Shown here in pieces: positions 38,350 to 46,580 of a stretch of 52,399 nucleotides of DNA. The notes under the pieces were generated by a model that saw nothing but the letters and a program-made list of their open reading frames with translations, searched no databases and was not told the origin of the DNA. The translations under genes and the position numbers were made by a program. How positions within the stretch are numbered: the first letter of the stretch is position 1; every line of letters starts with the position of its first letter. The DNA is from an uncultured Anaeromyxobacter sp. (GTDB lineage: Bacteria > Myxococcota > Myxococcia > Myxococcales > Anaeromyxobacteraceae): positions 1 to 52,399 of the forward strand of contig CAIVAR010000174.1 in NCBI GenBank assembly GCA_903904005.1. The letters are read 5' to 3'.

Positions 38350-38423
38350 GCGACGCCCGCGTCGCCGTGCGACGAAACGTCGCGACGTCGCGACACGGGG
38401 CGTGTCGCTGGCGCGACGAAACC
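38350..38423. promoter_or_regulatory. Cluster of palindromes upstream of fadL (possible enhancer)
   Basis: Three perfect palindromes occur here: GCGACGC-CC-GCGTCGC (38350-38365), GTCGCGACGTCGCGAC (38379-38394) and GCGACACG-GGG-CGTGTCGC (38390-38408). GCGACGAAAC also occurs twice (38369 and 38413). GCGAC or GTCGC occurs nine times in about 70 bases. The cluster lies 60-130 bases upstream of the predicted fadL start, where sigma-54 enhancers usually sit. Part of it could instead be the terminator of the activator gene. Confidence 0.5.
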
Positions 38424-38425
38424 GT

Positions 38426-39829
38426 TCAGCCGATGCCGGCCGAGCGCATCCGGCGCCAGAGCGTGCTCCGGCTCACGCCGAGGGCGCGGGCCGTGGCCAG
38501 CCGGTTCCAGCGGTTCTGCTCCAGCGCGGCGCGCAGCTCGACGTCGTCGACGGCCGCGGGAGGGGGCAGGGTGCGGGCCCGGCCGTCCGGCGCCTCCTCC
38601 GCCATCGCCGCCGAGGTCGCCGGGGCGATCTCCGGGGGAAGGTCCTCGGGCTGGAGGGTCTGCCCCTGGCAGACGGTGGCGGCGAACTCGAGCGCGTTCT
38701 CGAGCTCGCGGACGTTCCCCGGCCACTCGTAGGAGAGGAGCAGGCGGACGGCCTCCGGGGAGAGGCGCAGGGCACGACCCGTCCGGGAGCCCACGCGGGA
38801 CAGGAGGAGCCGGGCCATCGGCTCGATGTCCTCGCGGCGGCTGCGCAGCGGGGGAAGCTCGATGGGGAAGACCCGCAGCCGGTAGTAGAGGTCCTCGCGG
38901 AACCGGCCGTCGGCGACCAGCCGGCGCAGGTTCCGGTTGGTCGCGGCGATGATCCGGGCGTTGGTCCGTCGCGTCTGGCTGTCGCCGACCCGCTCGAAGG
39001 TGTGCTCCTGGAGGACGCGCAGGAGCTTCACCTGGAGGTGGAGCGGCACGTCGCCGACCTCGTCGAGGAAGAGCGTCCCGTCCTCGGCCGCCTCGAAGCG
39101 CCCGGCCCGGTCGCGGACGGCCCCGGTGAAGGCCCCCCGGACGTGGCCGAAGAGCTCGCTCTCGAGGAGCTCGCCGGGCAGCGCGGCAGCGTTCACCGCC
39201 AGGAACGGCCCGGCCTTCCGCGGGGAGTGGGCGTGGATGATCCGGGCGATGACCTCCTTGCCGGTCCCGCTCTCCCCGGTCACGAGCACCGTGGACTCGC
39301 TGTGCTGGAGCACGTCGATCATCCGGAAGACCCGGGCCATGGCCGGGGAGCGTGCGATGAGGCCGAAGCCGGCGATGGGGCCGCTCGCCTCCATCGTCGA
39401 CTCGTCGGCCGGGCGGAGGACCACGAGGTAGGTGGCGGAGGGGTCGCAGACGCCGAGACGGTCGGGGACGAGCGGTGCGACCGAGACCGACATGAGGCGT
39501 GCCGGGCCGTCCTTCACGCTGAACATCGCGCGCCATCCCTCCCGCTTCTCGCCGGCGAGCAGGGCCTGGCGCAGCGGCCCCTCGAGCCCGAAGAGCTCCG
39601 AGCCGAGCAAGGACTCGATCGAGAGCCCGCGGACCTGGGAGGCGGCCTCCGCGCCGAGGAGGGGGACGAGCAGGTCCGACGCGTAGCGGATCCGGAAGTC
39701 GGCATCGAGCGCCATGCAGATGCGGCCGAGCGAGCCGAAGGCGGCGTTCACCGCGGAGAAGGCCAGTTCCTGGTTGGTCAAGCTCGGGGCGCAGGCCAGG
39801 GGCGCCGTCTCGGGCCGTCGCGACGTCAT
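38426..39829 (-). CDS. Sigma-54 activator: PAS, AAA+ and Fis-type DNA-binding domains
   Basis: This 467-residue regulator has a PAS-like sensor region (about 25-140), a sigma-54 interaction AAA+ domain and a Fis-type helix-turn-helix (LATARALGVSRSTLWRRMRSAG). Walker A is GESGTGKE (185-192), the sigma-54 contact loop is GAFTGA (232-237) and Walker B is GTLFLDEVGD. There is no phosphoreceiver domain, so it probably senses a ligand or redox state through the PAS domain. It lies between two candidate sigma-54 promoters, the divergent cytochrome operon and fadL, and is the obvious activator of one or both. Inverted repeats overlap its own start, suggesting autoregulation. Confidence 0.93.
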   Translation of the reverse strand: MTSRRPETAPLACAPSLTNQELAFSAVNAAFGSLGRICMALDADFRIRYASDLLVPLLGAEAASQVRGLSIESLLGSELFGLEGPLRQALLAGEKREGWRAMFSVKDGPARLMSVSVAPLVPDRLGVCDPSATYLVVLRPADESTMEASGPIAGFGLIARSPAMARVFRMIDVLQHSESTVLVTGESGTGKEVIARIIHAHSPRKAGPFLAVNAAALPGELLESELFGHVRGAFTGAVRDRAGRFEAAEDGTLFLDEVGDVPLHLQVKLLRVLQEHTFERVGDSQTRRTNARIIAATNRNLRRLVADGRFREDLYYRLRVFPIELPPLRSRREDIEPMARLLLSRVGSRTGRALRLSPEAVRLLLSYEWPGNVRELENALEFAATVCQGQTLQPEDLPPEIAPATSAAMAEEAPDGRARTLPPPAAVDDVELRAALEQNRWNRLATARALGVSRSTLWRRMRSAGIG

Positions 39830-39891
39830 GTTTCACTCCTCATGAAACGGAATGTTTCGGTTGATTGAAACACATTGCCTCTCGTGTTTCA
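39829..39891. promoter_or_regulatory. TGTTTCA/TGAAACA inverted-repeat array (candidate enhancer)
   Basis: Five half-sites occur: TGTTTCA (39829), TGAAACG (39843), TGTTTCG (39853), TGAAACA (39866) and TGTTTCA (39885). They form two inverted repeats with 7- and 6-base spacers plus one single site. The array lies about 70-130 bases upstream of the predicted start of the cytochrome operon and overlaps the ATG of the activator gene. This is the classic layout for the enhancer of a sigma-54 activator that also represses itself. Confidence 0.65.
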
Positions 39892-39933
39892 TGCCGATCC
39901 TGCCAAGTGCCCGGAATCACGTGTTCCGATTCC

Positions 39934-39949
39934 AGGCACGACCCACGCA
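39934..39949 (+). promoter_or_regulatory. Candidate sigma-54 promoter of the octaheme cytochrome operon
   Basis: AGGCACGACCCACGCA carries GG and GC at the -24/-12 spacing and the GGCACG core. The expected transcription start is near 39960, about 40 bases before the GTG at 40002. The neighbouring activator gene and half-site array support it. Confidence 0.6.
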
Positions 39950-40001
39950 GAGGGCTCCATGCGAGCGACGAGCCGTTCCCCGACCTCCCCATGGACCCCC
40001 A

Positions 40002-41420
40002 GTGACGAAAAGGCATCTCCTCATCGGACTGACGTTTGTCGCTGCCATCGCGGTGGTGGTGGGCGTGGCGGTTGCCATCCAGCGTCCGCCCGTGCCGCCG
40101 CCGCCGGCCCCCGCCTACGCGCGGAAGCTCCGGCCCCACTTCGACCATGCGCCCGTCACCCCCGCGAAGTTCGAGAGCCCCCAGGCCGTGACCCGCTCCT
40201 GCCTCGGCTGCCACCCCGACGCGGCCCACGTGATGCGGAGCTCGCACTGGCAGTGGCTGGGCGACGAGGTTGCCGTCCCCGGCCACGACGGCAAGACCCG
40301 CATCGGGAAGATGAACCTGCTCAACAACTTCTGCCTGGTGAACCGGGGCAACGAGCGGTCCTGCACGAAGTGCCACATCGGCTACGGCTGGGCCGACGAC
40401 TCCTTCGACTTCCAGAAGGCGGAGAACGTCGATTGCCTCGTCTGCCACGAGCGGAGCGGAACGTACGTGAAGGGGATGTACGGGCTGCCCACCAAGGAGT
40501 CCGATCTCGTGGCCGCGGCCCGATCGGTCGGCACGCCGCAGCGGGAGAACTGCCTCGGCTGCCACGCCTTCGGCGGAGGCGGTCAGGGCGTGAAGCACGG
40601 CGACCTCGACTCGTCGCTCGCCCATCCCTTCGAGGAGGAGGACGTCCACATGGGCCGCCACGGCTTCCTCTGCGTGGACTGCCACCGGGCGCCCGATCAC
40701 CAGATCCAGGGCAAGGCCTTCTCGGTCAGCGTCGAGGACTCCCACGGCGTGGCCTGCGCCGACTGCCACGCCGGCCACCGGCACGCCGACGCCCGGGTCG
40801 ACGCCCACGTGAAGTCGGTCGCCTGCCAGACCTGCCACATCCCAGAGTTCGCCGGGAAGCTGCCCACCAAGGCGTGGTGGGACTGGAGCAAGGCCGGCGA
40901 CGCCGCGCGCAAGGAGGACCCGCACGGCTACCTCAAGATCAAGGGGGAGTTCGGTTACGAGCAGGGGGCCGTGCCGGAGTACCGCTGGTTCAACGGCACC
41001 GTGGGGCGCTACCTGCTCGGCGACAAGATCGACCCGACGAAGGTCACGCAACTCAACCCGCCGCTGGGCGGCATCGACGACCCGAAGGCGAAGATCTGGC
41101 CCTTCAAGATCCACCGCGGCAAGCAGCCCTACGACGCGGGATTCGACTACCTGTTCCCCCCGGTCACGGGCGGGAAGGACGGCTACTGGACCACGTTCGA
41201 CTGGGACAGCGCCTTCCGGCTCGGCGCCGCGGCCTCGAAGATCCCCTACAGCGGCAAGTACGGGTTCGCCCCCACCGAGATGCACTGGCCCCTCTCCCAC
41301 ATGGTCTCGACGAAGGAGAAGGCGCTCGCCTGCACCGACTGTCACGGCGAACGCTCCCGCATGGACTGGAAGGCACTCGGCTACGCGGCCGACCCCATCA
41401 AGACCGGAGGCCGCAAGTGA
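40002..41420 (+). CDS. Octaheme c-type cytochrome, tetrathionate reductase (OTR) family
   Basis: This 472-residue periplasmic protein has an N-terminal hydrophobic helix (about 5-27, signal or anchor) and exactly eight CXXCH heme sites: CLGCH, CTKCH, CLVCH, CLGCH, CVDCH, CADCH, CQTCH and CTDCH. NNFCLVNRGNERSCTKCH, GYGWADDSFDF and NVDCLVCH are the marks of the Shewanella-type octaheme tetrathionate reductase family, whose members reduce tetrathionate, nitrite or hydroxylamine in vitro. The physiological substrate here is unknown; the YedE neighbours favour sulfur. GTG 40002 is the only reasonable start; no good ribosome site precedes it. The stop overlaps the next GTG. Confidence 0.9.
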   Translation: MTKRHLLIGLTFVAAIAVVVGVAVAIQRPPVPPPPAPAYARKLRPHFDHAPVTPAKFESPQAVTRSCLGCHPDAAHVMRSSHWQWLGDEVAVPGHDGKTRIGKMNLLNNFCLVNRGNERSCTKCHIGYGWADDSFDFQKAENVDCLVCHERSGTYVKGMYGLPTKESDLVAAARSVGTPQRENCLGCHAFGGGGQGVKHGDLDSSLAHPFEEEDVHMGRHGFLCVDCHRAPDHQIQGKAFSVSVEDSHGVACADCHAGHRHADARVDAHVKSVACQTCHIPEFAGKLPTKAWWDWSKAGDAARKEDPHGYLKIKGEFGYEQGAVPEYRWFNGTVGRYLLGDKIDPTKVTQLNPPLGGIDDPKAKIWPFKIHRGKQPYDAGFDYLFPPVTGGKDGYWTTFDWDSAFRLGAAASKIPYSGKYGFAPTEMHWPLSHMVSTKEKALACTDCHGERSRMDWKALGYAADPIKTGGRK

Positions 41421-43669
41421 ACCGGCACATCGCGATCCTCCTCGCCCTCCTCCTCGCCGCGCCCGCGGCGGCCCAGCAGGGCGTGAACCCCATCCACCCG
41501 CTCTTCGCTCCCCTCGACGCCGCCGGCCAGAAGGTCCGGACCGCCGAGGCGATGGACGTCGCGAAGACCTGCGGCGCCTGCCACGACGCCGTCTACATCG
41601 CGGCCCACACCGACCACAAGCCGCCCCGGTCGGCGGCCACCTGCGTGCAGTGCCACGTCGCCGGCGGCAGGCTCGAGATCCGCGCCGACCGGCTGGACGC
41701 CGAGGGCAAGCTGAAGCGGGAGTCGATCCGGATCGGTCCTCCCCGCGCCGGCAGCTGCGGTGCCTGTCACGGCCTCGTCTCGGACGGGAGCGCCCCGGTG
41801 GCGATCCCGTCCGCCTTCGAGGGGCCGCCCGAGCCGGGGCGGACCTGGTCGCTCACCCTGGGTGAAGGGGCCGTCGTCGCCCCGCAGCGCATGTCCGACT
41901 CCTTCCTCGACCTCGAGGGCAAGGACGGGCTCGCCGCACCCTGGGACGTGCACGCCGCCAAGCTGGTGGACTGCGTCGCCTGCCACTATGCCCGCAACAG
42001 CCCGGCGCGCAGCGACGGCAAGCAGAGCCCGCTGCGGTACCTGACCGCCGACCCCCGCCGGCAGACCCAGGCCGAGTTCCTGGTGCGTCCCGACCACCGG
42101 CTCTCCGAGCAGGACTGCCGCGCCTGTCACGATCCGATGAAGGCCCACGCCTTCCTTCCCTACCGGGAGCGGCACATGGACGTGCTCTCCTGCGCCGCCT
42201 GCCACGCCGCCGGGTCGATGGGGCCCGCCGCGGAGATGGTGGACGCCACCGTGGTCACCGCGGCGGGTGGACCCGCCGTGCACTACCGGAACGTCGATCG
42301 GGTTCCCGGGGACACGATGAACACCGCACGGATCCGTGCCCTGCGTCCGCTCCTCGTCGAGCGGGTCGAGGCCGACGGCGTGCGCCGGGTGGCCCCGGTC
42401 AACCTGGTCACCCGCTACCGCTGGGCGTCCCGCCTCGACGGCGTCGACGTCCCGTTCGAGACCGTCGCCCGCGCCTGGCGCGACGGGGCAGGCTACGCGC
42501 CCGAGGTGGTGACCGCCTTCGACGCCGACCGGGACGGACGGATCGAGGGGGCCGAGCTCCGGCTCGACACGACGTGGAAGACCGAGCTCATCGCCGGTCG
42601 CCTGCGGTCGCTCGGCGTCGGGGATCCGGTGGTGGTGGGGAACCTCGACGCCCACCCCCTCGCCCACGGCATCTCCACGCGCGACCGCGCGCTCCGCGAC
42701 TGCGCCGCCTGCCACGCCGAGGACTCGCGCCTCTCCGACGACTACCTCGTCGCCTCCTTCCTCCCCGGCGGCATCGCGCCGCGGCCGCCCGAGGGGGCGC
42801 GCGTCGCGCTCGCGGGCGTGGTCGCGCCGGCGACCGGTGGCGGCCTCGTGCTCCGGCGGGAGCGGGAGGACGCGCCCGGCGGCCTCCACGTGCTCGGCCA
42901 TTCCCGCCAGGCCTGGACGAACCGGTTCGGCTTCCTCGCCTTCCTGGCGGTGCTGCTCGGTGTCACCGTCCACGGCGGACTGCGGTACGCCTTCCGTCGC
43001 CGGCGGGGGCAAGTCGCCCACGCCGAGGGGGAACGGGAGTACGTCTTCGGCCGCTACGAGCGGCTCTGGCACTGGACCATGGCGGTGAGCGGCGTGGCCC
43101 TCATCGTCACCGGCCTGGAGATCCACGGGACCGGGAACTGGAGCCTGATGCGCCTTCCCACCGCGGTGGCGATCCACAACGCCTTCGCCCTGATCCTCGT
43201 CCTGAACGCCTTCCTCGCGCTCTTCTACCACCTCGCCACCGCGGCCATCCGCAACTTCATCCCGCACGGCGACGGCTTCGTGGCCCGTGTCTTCGAGCAC
43301 ATGACCTACCAGGCGCGGGGCATCTTCTACGGCGAGTCACATCCCCGCAACGCCGCCGGGCAGAAGCTCAACCCCCTGCAGCAGATGACCTACCTGGCGC
43401 TCCTCAACGTCCTCTTCCCGCTCCAGATCGTCACCGGCGCGATCATCTGGGCGGTGGGGAAGTGGCCCGCGGTCGCCAGCGCGGTGGGCGGCCTCCACCA
43501 CGTGGCGCCCGTCCACAACCTGGGCGCCTGGATGTTCCTCACCTTCTTCGTGCTGCACGTCTACCTGGTCTCGACGGGGCGCACGCCCACTGACCACCTG
43601 AAGTCCATGATCACCGGCTACCAGCACGTCGACGTCCCCGACGCCGGGCCGGAAGGAGCCGCGCGATGA
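41417..43669 (+). CDS. Fused seven-heme cytochrome c and cytochrome b561, with EF-hand loop
   Basis: This 750-residue protein has a signal peptide, a periplasmic part with seven CXXCH sites (CGACH, CVQCH, CGACH, CVACH, CRACH, CAACH, CAACH) and a C-terminal membrane domain from about residue 540. The membrane part is cytochrome b561-like: YERLWHWTMAVSG, AVAIHNAFALILVLNAFLALFYH and VHNLGAWMFLTFFVLHVYLVS supply the histidines for two b hemes. At 369-380 a canonical EF-hand loop (DADRDGRIEGAE) suggests calcium binding. It probably takes electrons from menaquinol through the b hemes to the c hemes and on to the octaheme partner. GTG start overlaps the upstream stop; the stop overlaps the next ATG. 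Confidence 0.88.
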   Translation: MNRHIAILLALLLAAPAAAQQGVNPIHPLFAPLDAAGQKVRTAEAMDVAKTCGACHDAVYIAAHTDHKPPRSAATCVQCHVAGGRLEIRADRLDAEGKLKRESIRIGPPRAGSCGACHGLVSDGSAPVAIPSAFEGPPEPGRTWSLTLGEGAVVAPQRMSDSFLDLEGKDGLAAPWDVHAAKLVDCVACHYARNSPARSDGKQSPLRYLTADPRRQTQAEFLVRPDHRLSEQDCRACHDPMKAHAFLPYRERHMDVLSCAACHAAGSMGPAAEMVDATVVTAAGGPAVHYRNVDRVPGDTMNTARIRALRPLLVERVEADGVRRVAPVNLVTRYRWASRLDGVDVPFETVARAWRDGAGYAPEVVTAFDADRDGRIEGAELRLDTTWKTELIAGRLRSLGVGDPVVVGNLDAHPLAHGISTRDRALRDCAACHAEDSRLSDDYLVASFLPGGIAPRPPEGARVALAGVVAPATGGGLVLRREREDAPGGLHVLGHSRQAWTNRFGFLAFLAVLLGVTVHGGLRYAFRRRRGQVAHAEGEREYVFGRYERLWHWTMAVSGVALIVTGLEIHGTGNWSLMRLPTAVAIHNAFALILVLNAFLALFYHLATAAIRNFIPHGDGFVARVFEHMTYQARGIFYGESHPRNAAGQKLNPLQQMTYLALLNVLFPLQIVTGAIIWAVGKWPAVASAVGGLHHVAPVHNLGAWMFLTFFVLHVYLVSTGRTPTDHLKSMITGYQHVDVPDAGPEGAAR

Positions 43670-44190
43670 GCACGAGCCGTGAACCCCGCCCGTACGTCAA
43701 TCCCTACGTCGCCGGCACGTTGCTCGGGGTCGTGCTCTTCCTGAGCCTCTACGTCACCGGCGGCGGGCTGGGCGCGTCGGCGGCCATGAGCCGGGTCCAG
43801 ACCGGCGTCCTCGACCTGGTCGCACCGGGCCACGTGGACCGCGTCGCCTACTTCGCCGAGATGGCCGGAGGCGCGCGGAGCCCCTGGGCCCACTACTCCA
43901 TCTACATGCTCGTCGGGACGGTGCTCGGCGGCTTCGTCTCGGGGCTCTGGAACCGGCGCGTGAAGCTCGAGACCCGCAAGGGGCCGCGCATCTCCGTCCA
44001 CGCCCGCTGGGGATTCGCGCTCCTGGGTGGCCTCATCATGGGCTACGGGGCGCGCCTGGCCCGCGGATGCACGTCGGGCCAGGCCCTCTCCGGGGGTGCG
44101 GTGCTCTCGGTGGGCAGCTGGGCGTTCGCGATGGCGGTCTTCGCGAGCGCCTACGCGGTGGCCTGGTTCCTCCGCCGCCTCTGGATCTGA
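43666..44190 (+). CDS. YeeE/YedE family permease, first of two
   Basis: This 174-residue inner membrane protein has about four helices. GLIMGYGARLARGCTSGQALSGGAVLSVGSWAF is the YeeE/YedE signature, with a cysteine (GCTSG) that in the thiosulfate transporter YeeE relays the sulfur substrate by hydrogen bonds. Half-size members work in pairs. The next gene is the other half. Overlaps the cytochrome stop as ATGA, so it belongs to the same operon. Confidence 0.88.
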   Translation: MSTSREPRPYVNPYVAGTLLGVVLFLSLYVTGGGLGASAAMSRVQTGVLDLVAPGHVDRVAYFAEMAGGARSPWAHYSIYMLVGTVLGGFVSGLWNRRVKLETRKGPRISVHARWGFALLGGLIMGYGARLARGCTSGQALSGGAVLSVGSWAFAMAVFASAYAVAWFLRRLWI

Positions 44191-44209
44191 TCTTCACCGG
44201 GAGACGCAC

Positions 44210-45529
44210 ATGGCACCCTTCGACCTCGCTGCATCCCTCGGTCCCGTCGCCTATGCCCTCGTGTTCGGAGCCATCGGCTTCGGCTTCGGCGCCGCCCTGG
44301 AGATGGGCGGCTTCGGCGACACCCGCAAGCTGGCCGGGCAGTTCTACTTCCAGGACATGACCGTCCTGAAGGTGATGTTCACGGGGATCGCCGTCGCGGC
44401 GGTCCTCGTCGCCCTGGCCACGTCGTTCGGCCTGCTCGACATGAGCCGGGTCTTCGTGAACCCCACCTACCTCTGGCCCGGCATCGTCGGCGGCCTGATC
44501 ATGGGCGTCGGCTTCGTGATCGGTGGCTTCTGCCCCGGGACCTCGATCGTGGCGGCCTCGACGCTCAAGGTGGACGGGATCTTCTTCCTCCTCGGTGCGC
44601 TCGGCGGGGTCTGGCTCTTCGGGGAGACCGTCGGGAGCATCCAGGGATTCTGGCTCTCCTCGTACATGGGGCGCTTCACGCTGCCCGAGTGGCTCGGCCT
44701 TCCGCTGGGCGTCACCGTCCTCCTCGTCGTGGTCATGGCGGTGGCCCTCTTCTGGGCCGGCGACCTGGCCCAGCAGCACTTTGGCCAGAAGCGCCCGTGG
44801 GCGGAGGTCGTGAAGGGGCCGGGACGCGGCTGGCAGGTCCTCGCCGGGGCGCTCGTCGCCGCGAGCCTCTTCCTCGTCGTCCGCGGCCAGCCGGACCCCG
44901 AGGCGAAGTTCGCCCGCATGGGGCCGGCGGTGAAGAAGGCGGTTGCGGAGCGGGAGATCTTCGTCGACCCGGCCGAGGTGGTGGCCCTCAGGAAGGACAT
45001 CGGCGTGCAGGTCGTCCTCGTCGACCTCCGCGACGAGCGGGACTTCAACCTCTTCCACGTGGGCGGATCGCGGCGCGCCACCCTCGCCGAGCTGGAGTCC
45101 CCGGAGCGGCTGAAGCCCCTGCTCGACCAGCCGCCCACCACCGTCACCTTCCTGATCGGGAACGGCGAGGCCGAGGCGCTTCGGGCGTGGCGCCAGCTCA
45201 CCGCGCTCGGGGTGCCCAACGTCTACGTGGTCGACGGGGGGGTGAACCGGTGGCTGGAGCGGTACCCCGTCGAGGCATGCGTGGCCGACCGGATCGGCAA
45301 GGCCGAGGCCGGTGACGCGCCGGCCTGGCGGTTCCGGTACGCCACCGGGAGCACCCAGCCCGCGGCGTGGCCGGAGTTGGGCAGCTCCCCGTCGTTCCGT
45401 TCCCCCTGCGGGGAGGCGGCGGCGGACGGGCACGGGAGCACGCACCATGCGCGCACCTGGCCGGCCCACGCCTACACGAAGCGGGTGAAGCTCAAGTCGA
45501 AGGCCGCCGTGAAGGGCGGCTGCGGGTAG
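44210..45529 (+). CDS. YeeE/YedE permease fused to a rhodanese-like domain
   Basis: This 439-residue protein has a YeeE/YedE membrane half (IGGFCPGTSIVAAST carries the conserved Cys) up to about residue 240. A rhodanese-like domain follows from about 255 to 365 (FVDPAEVVALRKDIGVQVVLVDLRDERDFNLFHVGGSRRATLAEL). The active-site loop reads FLIGNGEAEA: the catalytic Cys is missing (Ile at its place), so sulfur transfer is unlikely and a binding role more so. A basic tail ending KGGCG holds other cysteines. It completes the operon and fits thiosulfate or sulfur-anion movement. Confidence 0.87.
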   Translation: MAPFDLAASLGPVAYALVFGAIGFGFGAALEMGGFGDTRKLAGQFYFQDMTVLKVMFTGIAVAAVLVALATSFGLLDMSRVFVNPTYLWPGIVGGLIMGVGFVIGGFCPGTSIVAASTLKVDGIFFLLGALGGVWLFGETVGSIQGFWLSSYMGRFTLPEWLGLPLGVTVLLVVVMAVALFWAGDLAQQHFGQKRPWAEVVKGPGRGWQVLAGALVAASLFLVVRGQPDPEAKFARMGPAVKKAVAEREIFVDPAEVVALRKDIGVQVVLVDLRDERDFNLFHVGGSRRATLAELESPERLKPLLDQPPTTVTFLIGNGEAEALRAWRQLTALGVPNVYVVDGGVNRWLERYPVEACVADRIGKAEAGDAPAWRFRYATGSTQPAAWPELGSSPSFRSPCGEAAADGHGSTHHARTWPAHAYTKRVKLKSKAAVKGGCG

Positions 45530-45532
45530 CCG

Positions 45533-45964
45533 CTACTTCGGGCCGGGGCCGGGGCCCTGTCCCGACCAGGCCGGGTTGCCCTGGGCGTCCCGGACGACGA
45601 GCGTCGCGCCGCCCTTCGTGACGGTCACCGCAAGGATGGCCGGCTTCGCCTCGAAGGTGATCTTCGACCCCTTCACGGTGACGTCGTCCCCCTTGGCGAA
45701 CTTCACCGTCTGCTTGTCGACCCAGGAGTCGGGGCCGAGGTGGACGGGGATCTCCCCGTCGGCCGTCTTCACGAGCAGGTGGACGCCCGAGTGGCCCATC
45801 CCCCGGTCGACCCGCGTCTCCCCGGTGACCGTGCCGGTCACGGTGACGACGGTGGCGGCGTCGAAGAGGCGCATGGCCCCCGGACCCTTGCCCGGAGGCG
45901 GGCCACCCTGGGCGAGGGCCAGGGCGGGGGCGAGGAGCAGCGCGAGCAGCGAGAGCTTCTTCAT
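45533..45964 (-). CDS. Exported OB-fold-like protein of unknown function
   Basis: This 143-residue protein has a Sec signal peptide (MKKLSLLALLLAPALALAQ). The mature part is all beta: VVTVTGTVTGETRVDRG, HLLVKTADGEIPVHLGPDSWVD, FAKGDDVTVKGSKITFE, PAILAVTVTKGGATLVVRD. The pattern of a short five-stranded barrel is like periplasmic OB-fold proteins near redox clusters. No catalytic motif. It converges with the YedE-rhodanese gene, with a gap of only 3 bases. Confidence 0.7.
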   Translation of the reverse strand: MKKLSLLALLLAPALALAQGGPPPGKGPGAMRLFDAATVVTVTGTVTGETRVDRGMGHSGVHLLVKTADGEIPVHLGPDSWVDKQTVKFAKGDDVTVKGSKITFEAKPAILAVTVTKGGATLVVRDAQGNPAWSGQGPGPGPK

Positions 45965-46073
45965 GTGGTGTCTCCGTTCGGCAGGAAGGTGGACCTGGAT
46001 GGCTCACTTCACCCTGCGGCATGTGATTCGTTGAAGCCTGCGGCGATGTGTCGCGGGGATCCCGGCGGGGGGC

Positions 46074-46580
46074 TCACATCCCGGCGAAGAGCATTCCCTG
46101 GGTCAGGATGACGGCGCCGAAGGCCACGAGCAGGAGGCCCGAGGCCCAGCGGATCGCGACGGGGTGGGACGACACCAGCCGGACCCGCTGCCGGAGCGCC
46201 TGGGATCCGTAGCCCACGGCCAGCATGGGGACCGCGAAGCCGAGGGAGTAGACGAGGAGCAGGACGACGCCGGTCCCCAGCGACCCCTTCGCGGCCACCA
46301 GCGCGAGCACGCCCGAGAGCATCGGGCCCACGCAGGGGATCCAGACGAGCCCCAGGGTGAGGCCGAGCAGGAGGCCCGACCAGCGCCCGCGTCCGCCCGC
46401 CTGGATCCGGTTCACCCAGGTGAACCTCTTGAAGAGGTTGACGTCGGCGAGGAGGAGGAGGCCGAAGGCGACGATCATGACGCCGAAGGCCTTCTCGAGG
46501 TAGGGGAGGGCCGGGCCGATAGCGCCTCCGAAGAGGCTCGTCACCACCCCCATGAGGACGAAGCTGGCGAACCTGGGCCG
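46074..46580 (-). pseudogene. ccdA: ccdA remnant, 5' part missing
   Basis: From about 46580 the minus strand encodes FASFVLMGVVTSLFGGAIG and four to five further helices, including LVWIPCVGPMLSGVLAL with one redox Cys, which fit helices 2-6 of CcdA, the thiol-disulfide carrier of cytochrome c maturation. The first helix with the SPC-type motif and about 60-70 residues are absent. Upstream sequence in this frame only antisenses the thioredoxin gene. The ATG at 46628 lies in that out-of-frame part. I read this as a deletion that fused the end of the thioredoxin gene to the middle of ccdA, out of frame. Confidence 0.65.

Noticed and set aside
39991-40005. Tiny reading frame ATG-GAC-CCC-CAG-TGA ending on the cytochrome start (possible coupling leader peptide)
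   Set aside because: No ribosome site before the ATG and only four codons; chance is enough to explain it. Noted because its TGA overlaps the GTG.
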